Assembly: GCF_947493425.1 (NCBI RefSeq)
Contig: NZ_CANLRP010000001.1
Location: forward strand, 62,001 to 126,000
DNA from: an uncultured Microscilla sp.
Lineage (GTDB): Bacteria > Bacteroidota > Bacteroidia > Cytophagales > Microscillaceae
Direction: 5' to 3'
DNA: 64,000 bases
Below are positions 59,494 to 64,000 of the stretch, piece by piece. Made by a program: the position numbers and the translations under genes. Every line of letters begins with the position of its first letter. The first letter of the stretch is position 1. A model generated the notes under the pieces. It did not search any database. It saw only the letters and a program-made list of their open reading frames with translations, and was not told the origin of the DNA.

Positions 59494-61788
59494 TTATTTG
59501 CGTGCCATTGCTTTGCCATCTTTTTTGTTTTTTGCTTTGAAGGCAGCCAAACCTGCATCCAAAAACTTGACAAACTTATCTACATCAGGGTCATAGCCTG
59601 GAGTATTTTTTACCAGCAGTGTTTCGGTAGCAGGGTCAAGCAGGCAATAATAAGGCTGAGCATTTCCGTTAAACTTACTTACCTGGAAATCAAAGTTTTG
59701 AGCACCAATGGTTTTCTTCACCTTATTGTCATAGGTAGAGGTATACCACTCCGACTCAGGCAAAGTAGTTTTATCATCTACATACAAGGCTACTACTACA
59801 TAATCTTCTTCCAAACGCTTTAGCACTGGCGCTGCTGCCCACACCGATTGCTCCATTTTTCGGCAGTTTACACAACCGTGTCCGGTAAAATCAATAAAAA
59901 TAGGCTTGTTTACTTTTTTGGCGTAAGCCAATGCCTCTTTATAGTCAAAGAAACCCTTAAGGTCGTGGGGGAGGTGTAACTTATCGCTGTGTTTTACTTT
60001 TGAGAAATCTACCTTATCATTTTTTGTTCTAGAGTTCTTTGCTAGTTGTACGTTGCCATTCTGAATAGCCTCTACCAATTTCTCTAGCTTACGTTCGTTT
60101 TGTTCTAGTTTGCGGTTTACCCGGTGCAGGTCAAATTTTTGGGTATTTTGTGGAGGCAAATAACCCGCCAAGCCGTCTAACGGGGCACCAAACATACCAG
60201 GAATCATATACACTACAAACGAGAAAGTAATCACTGCAAGCACTGCTTTGGGTACGCTTATTTTCTCTACCGGACTGTCGTGGGGCATTCTTAGTTTGCC
60301 TAACAGGTAAAAACCTATCATAGATGCAATTACAATCCAAGCGGCAAGGTATACATCACGATTGAGCAGCTCCAGGTGGTATACCTGATCTATTACGCTC
60401 AAAAACTTAAGGGCAAGACCAAGCTCCACAAAACCTAATACTACTTTTACATTGTTGAGCCAGCCACCCGATTTGGGCAAACTATTGAGCCACGAAGGAA
60501 AAAATGCAAATAGAGTAAATGGCAATGCCATAGCGATAGAAAAACCAAGCATGGCAACGATAGGTTTTACTACAGTACCTCCACGAGTTAGTTCGAGCAT
60601 CGCAGAGCCAAAAATAGGTCCAGTACAAGAAAATGATACCAACACTAAAGTAAAAGCCATAAAAAATATTCCTGCATATCCACCTTTATCGGCTCTACGA
60701 TCCATTTTATTCACCCACGAACTGGGCAATACAATCTCGAACATGCCCAAAAAAGAGAGGGCAAATATGAAGAATACGGCAAAAAATATAAGATTAGGCA
60801 CCCAATGTGTGCTAAGCCAGTTAGCGAAAGAAATACCGAAAATGATCGTAAGCCCAGAACCAATAATAGTAAAAATACTTACAATAGATAACCCATAAAT
60901 TAAAGCTTTTACTCTGCCTTCTTTTTTGGTTTTGCTTTGTTTGGTAAAAAAAGTAACTGTCATCGGAATCATAGGGAACACACAGGGAGTAACCAAAGCC
61001 ACAAGTCCACCCCCAAAAGCAAAGAGAAATAAGGTAAGTAGAGATGTAAATGATGTATCGCTAGGCTTATCAGGTGATTTGCTGCCTTTTTTCTGTTGAG
61101 TGGTAGCTAACTTTTCGTTATTGACAGTATTACTGGTGAGGGTATCTTTATTCTTAACAGCCACCGTCTCGCTTGAATCTTTCTTCTCTTCATCACCTTT
61201 CTCTTCTTTGTCTCTGTCCTCCTTTTTTATCTCTTCATCCCTTTTGTTATTCGCTTCTTCCTTGTCGTTTTGCTTGTCAGTTTTGTCTGTTTTTTTAACT
61301 TTTTCTGCTTTTGCTACTTTGAGCAAAGCATTGTCAAAGCTAAAGTCTACATCGCCCGGAATACACTGCCCACTTACCTCAGAGCATACCTGAAAGTTAG
61401 CCGAGCCTTTGACATTGAGCTTGGGCTGCAATACTTTGACGGTTTGGCGAAAAGTGGCAGTGCCCACAAAATACTTCACAGTACCTTCAAAAATAGAATC
61501 ATACTTTACTTTAGGTTTAATTGCCTTTACCCCACCCACCAGTTGATAAGAGGGATCTTTAGTAAACTCAAATGTAGTAACAGTAGGTCCTATCTCTGGC
61601 GAGAAATCAGAAGAGTACATATACCAGTTGGGGTCTATCAATACATTAAAAATAAGGTCTACCGTTTCACCGACTTTCACTTCTTTTTTCGACACTTTAT
61701 AAGACCAACTGTCGTGTTTTTGGATTTGTGCCCACCCACCCAAAGTAGTAAGCAACACGAGTAGCAAAGGCAAGAGTATTTTTTTCAT
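59494..61788 (-). CDS. dsbD: Thiol:disulfide interchange protein DsbD
   Basis: DsbD carries electrons from cytoplasmic thioredoxin across the inner membrane to periplasmic reductases and haem-maturation proteins. The 764-residue protein has a signal peptide (LLPLLLVLLTTLGGWAQ), an N-terminal DsbD-alpha domain with the paired Cys in FQVCSEVSGQCIPGDVDFSF, and a charged Lys/Glu/Asp linker (about 165-240) longer than usual. Eight TM helices follow, with VTPCVFPMIPMTV and FSCTGPIFGSA cysteines. The C-terminal thioredoxin domain has CVNC at 639-642 (FTGHGCVNCRKME), and closes with PYYCLLDPATETLLVKNTPG. All key cysteines are present. It is monocistronic. Confidence 0.94.
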   Translation of the reverse strand: MKKILLPLLLVLLTTLGGWAQIQKHDSWSYKVSKKEVKVGETVDLIFNVLIDPNWYMYSSDFSPEIGPTVTTFEFTKDPSYQLVGGVKAIKPKVKYDSIFEGTVKYFVGTATFRQTVKVLQPKLNVKGSANFQVCSEVSGQCIPGDVDFSFDNALLKVAKAEKVKKTDKTDKQNDKEEANNKRDEEIKKEDRDKEEKGDEEKKDSSETVAVKNKDTLTSNTVNNEKLATTQQKKGSKSPDKPSDTSFTSLLTLFLFAFGGGLVALVTPCVFPMIPMTVTFFTKQSKTKKEGRVKALIYGLSIVSIFTIIGSGLTIIFGISFANWLSTHWVPNLIFFAVFFIFALSFLGMFEIVLPSSWVNKMDRRADKGGYAGIFFMAFTLVLVSFSCTGPIFGSAMLELTRGGTVVKPIVAMLGFSIAMALPFTLFAFFPSWLNSLPKSGGWLNNVKVVLGFVELGLALKFLSVIDQVYHLELLNRDVYLAAWIVIASMIGFYLLGKLRMPHDSPVEKISVPKAVLAVITFSFVVYMIPGMFGAPLDGLAGYLPPQNTQKFDLHRVNRKLEQNERKLEKLVEAIQNGNVQLAKNSRTKNDKVDFSKVKHSDKLHLPHDLKGFFDYKEALAYAKKVNKPIFIDFTGHGCVNCRKMEQSVWAAAPVLKRLEEDYVVVALYVDDKTTLPESEWYTSTYDNKVKKTIGAQNFDFQVSKFNGNAQPYYCLLDPATETLLVKNTPGYDPDVDKFVKFLDAGLAAFKAKNKKDGKAMARK

Positions 61789-62124
61789 GAATTTTAATAT
61801 CAGTATAAATATGTTTTTCTGTCAGGCAGAATATATGAGTTCAACCTGTACAGCGTTGTGGCAATACTGCTTATACAACAGGCAATCTATAGTCAAAAGT
61901 CGGTGTAAACCCCGTTTAACAAAAGTTTAACAGGCTTTTGGGCTTATTCTCTTTATGGTAAATTGAACTCAATTAAAAAAGCAATTTAACCAATTATGCC
62001 GCAGTAATCAATAAAGTATCTTTATTTGCCCACTACTGCCCATCAAAAAAGCCTGATGCTTACTCCTCAATCATTTACTATATCAAGTTTATCCATTATA
62101 TTGACTTTTTACCATTATACAATT
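61789..62124. other. Intergenic region, nothing recognised
   Basis: These 336 bases separate divergent genes, dsbD and the SH3-protein gene. An in-frame run of codons extends upstream of 62125 but lacks a plausible start and shows no family-like residues. No hairpin or RNA was recognised. Confidence 0.4.
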
Positions 62125-62865
62125 ATGAAAATAACGCTATTCAAAAGTATCATCTTAGGGGCGCTGTGTTTGTGGATAGCCACTGCTCAAGCCCAGCCTT
62201 CTTCATTGGTAATCAATGAAGCCTACTATTATGTGTTTGCCCCCAATGGTCTTATCCTAAGGCAATCACCCAATACTTCGACTAAAAAAATTGCCAAATT
62301 ACCCTATGGTACCAAAGTAAAATACCTTGCTGGAGTGCCCTCTAAGCAAATAATAGTAGACAACCTCAAAGGAGGCATGGCAAAGGTAAGTTACCAAGGC
62401 AAAACAGGCTATGTGTTTGAAGGCTACCTGAGCAAGTTTGCCGCGCCAGTCAAAAATGCCGAAGTAAGTAAATATGCCGACTTGCTACGCAAAAATGGGG
62501 TAGAAGTAATGAATGAAAAGATAAAGCGTGATTGGGGCGGTTACCAACAAATAGAAGAAGCCATTATATTGAACACCCAGAAGTGGTCAGAAGCGTTTTT
62601 GGTGGCAAAACAACTATTTGGTATTCCAGCAAATATGCATTTTCCCATACCTACAGGTCAAACCACCTTTATTGTGAAAAACCCGAAGAAGAAAAAGCAC
62701 GTGTGGACTGACCAGATAGAAGTGAAAAATAACCGTAGAGGCTACCTTCAGTCTATTGTTTACAGCTCGCGGCAGGAGGGAGGCGGTATGCATGTCTCTA
62801 TTAAAAAATCAACCAACCACAACGCCAAAGGCTTTCGCCTGAGCGTAGTGTATATTGTCGATTGA
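62125..62865 (+). CDS. Secreted SH3-domain protein
   Basis: This 246-residue protein begins at the ATG at 62125 with a signal peptide (ITLFKSIILGALCLWIATAQ, cleavage after AQA). Residues about 35-105 form a bacterial SH3 domain (YYVFAPNGLILRQSPNTSTK, then KIAKLPYGTKVKYLAG, GYVFEGYLSKFA), a fold that often binds peptidoglycan peptides. The rest (KWSEAFLVAKQLFGIPANMH, TTFIVKNPKKKKHVWTDQIE, YLQSIVYSSRQEGGGMHVSI) is not recognised. An upstream in-frame start would add 33 residues before a signal and is unlikely. No enzymatic motif is visible, so a cell-wall-linked role is a guess. Confidence 0.8.
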   Translation: MKITLFKSIILGALCLWIATAQAQPSSLVINEAYYYVFAPNGLILRQSPNTSTKKIAKLPYGTKVKYLAGVPSKQIIVDNLKGGMAKVSYQGKTGYVFEGYLSKFAAPVKNAEVSKYADLLRKNGVEVMNEKIKRDWGGYQQIEEAIILNTQKWSEAFLVAKQLFGIPANMHFPIPTGQTTFIVKNPKKKKHVWTDQIEVKNNRRGYLQSIVYSSRQEGGGMHVSIKKSTNHNAKGFRLSVVYIVD

Positions 62866-63016
62866 TCAATACTAAGACGGCATTCAGATAGCTGATAAGC
62901 AAGTGTAATAAACATTACTTAGCCTGAATAGCTTATGTTTATTATATTTGCAAATACGCAAGTAAGCCCTTTAAAAAATCAACGACCAACGCGTAAAAAA
63001 CAGACGAATATAGCCT

Positions 63017-64000
63017 ATGACCTTCATAAAAAAATACTGGAAACATATCATTGCTTTTAGCTTACCCATACAAGTACTATTGGTACAGTGGACTGCTGCC
63101 CATCCTCAAGCCCTTGAGCGTTGGTATACCTATGGTTTTTATCGTTTTCTGAGCAAAACTCTCCGTCTTATGTTTGGTTTTATGCCCTTTGCCTTTGGGC
63201 AAATCGTGTTTTACCTGTTGGTATTTGGAGCAACCTATTGGTTTTTTAAACAAGTATACAAGCGTATTAAAAAACGCCTCACCTGGAAACAATTCTTTAG
63301 CAAAGTGGCATTGCATGGGTTATTTGGGGTATCGTTGTTTTATGCCCTCTTTATGCTCTTTTGGGGGCTCAACTATCACCGCCCCAACCTGTTGCAAACG
63401 GTAAAGTTGGAGTTGAAAAAAATACAGCCCCAAGAGTTAGAGCAAATGTGTGATCGTCTGGTGACCCTCACCAACGCCAGCCGGAATGAAATCACCAAAG
63501 ACACCACCCAAGCACTGAAGATAAAAATGACCCACACCGAAATGTTGCAAGGGGCAGTAAAAGGATATGAGAACCTTGCCAAAAAATTTCCTCAATATAC
63601 CTACGAATACGTCTCAGTAAAAAGCGTATTTGTACCCAAACTCATGTCATGGGTAGGCAACGGAGGTATTTATTTCCCCTTTACGGGAGAAGCCAACGTA
63701 AATATGGATATGGTCGATTTTGTACTGCCTGCCACCATTTGCCACGAAATGGCACACCAAATAGGCATTGCCTCCGAAACCGAAGCCAACTATATAGCCT
63801 ACCTCACCAGCCAGCATCATCCTTCACCCGTGTTTAGGTATTCGGGCAATGTGTTGGCGTTGCGCTATGCCATGAGTGCCTTGCGTTATACCGACTCTAC
63901 CGCTTTTAAGCGCTTACGCAAAAAGTTTAATCCCGGTTTTGTACACGACTTACGCGCCGATCGTGCCTACTGGCAAAAGTTTAGAAGCCCCCTTGAGCCT
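63017..64000 (+). CDS. DUF3810 membrane metalloprotease-like protein, partial
   Basis: The gene runs off the window end after 328 codons. It starts at the ATG at 63017 and has three apolar segments (IIAFSLPIQVLLVQW; FMPFAFGQIVFYLLVFGATY; LHGLFGVSLFYALFMLFWGL) before a soluble part. That part holds NYHRPNLLQT, the stretch WVGNGGIYFPFTGEANVNMD, and the zinc-like motif ICHEMAHQIGIASETEANYI, which together are the DUF3810 pattern. The HExxH suggests a metallopeptidase facing the periplasm, but no substrate is known. It is transcribed away from the SH3 gene, 151 bases downstream. Confidence 0.85.
   Translation, partial: MTFIKKYWKHIIAFSLPIQVLLVQWTAAHPQALERWYTYGFYRFLSKTLRLMFGFMPFAFGQIVFYLLVFGATYWFFKQVYKRIKKRLTWKQFFSKVALHGLFGVSLFYALFMLFWGLNYHRPNLLQTVKLELKKIQPQELEQMCDRLVTLTNASRNEITKDTTQALKIKMTHTEMLQGAVKGYENLAKKFPQYTYEYVSVKSVFVPKLMSWVGNGGIYFPFTGEANVNMDMVDFVLPATICHEMAHQIGIASETEANYIAYLTSQHHPSPVFRYSGNVLALRYAMSALRYTDSTAFKRLRKKFNPGFVHDLRADRAYWQKFRSPLEP

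Noticed and set aside
61270-61764. 164-codon plus-strand ORF
   Set aside because: Antisense to the N-terminal part of dsbD, whose frame has a clear signal peptide and conserved cysteines.

Overview
The window is a 64 kb chromosomal stretch from an AT-rich marine Bacteroidota bacterium, most likely a gliding member of the Cytophagales close to Microscilla. This is inferred from gene content, not from a search. The signs are type IX secretion (T9SS) parts and cargo (PorV; a PorG/DUF6089-like barrel; three giant secreted proteins with type A or type B C-terminal sorting domains), DUF6702 and DUF3810 proteins, PAS-rich hybrid histidine kinases, a TAnnTTTG-type promoter at the only tRNA gene, and long AT-rich intergenic gaps.

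Layout. 0-8 kb: end of a polysaccharide flippase, porV, then a minus-strand surface-glycan group (ArnT-like GT39, methyltransferase, GT2) with a TetR regulator and a small MITE. 8.6-11 kb: a large membrane PilJ/HAMP/GAF/PAS coiled-coil protein with no output domain. 11-20 kb: housekeeping (DUF6702, rseP, dxr and a 41-residue membrane ORF, a FtsB/DivIC-like division protein, a lipoprotein M1 aminopeptidase, a biotin carrier protein). 20-28 kb: two T9SS cargo proteins, a subtilisin and a 1633-residue BNR/PKD protein. 29-31 kb: pyrH-frr. 30.7-34 kb: two very basic exported proteins downstream of a fused 2-oxoacid dehydrogenase E1. 34-38 kb: a GC-richer structured repeat, ferritin and a 2Fe-2S protein (convergent), a frameshifted secreted protein with a decayed copy of its own 3' end, and a TPR-OmpA protein. 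38.3 kb: tRNA-Ser(UGA). 38.5-51.4 kb: a five-PAS hybrid kinase, the PorG-like barrel, a 1650-residue repeat protein with a type B sorting domain, and a TonB-plug receptor. 52-55.4 kb: three plus-strand coiled-coil genes, two of them paralogues and one membrane-anchored. 55.5-64 kb: an RluA pseudouridine synthase, a MITE-like inverted repeat, a PhoB/PhoR-like pair, DsbD, an SH3-domain secreted protein and the start of a DUF3810 metalloprotease-like protein that runs off the end.

The common theme is the cell envelope: T9SS parts and cargo, glycan assembly, periplasmic thiol chemistry (DsbD), intramembrane proteolysis (RseP) and several sensors. The best candidates for something undescribed are the coiled-coil trio at 52.1-55.4 kb, the paired Arg/Lys-rich exported proteins at 30.7-31.9 kb, and the dispersed non-coding repeats at 8.0, 34.4 and 56.5 kb. 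No phage, CRISPR array or intact insertion sequence was seen.
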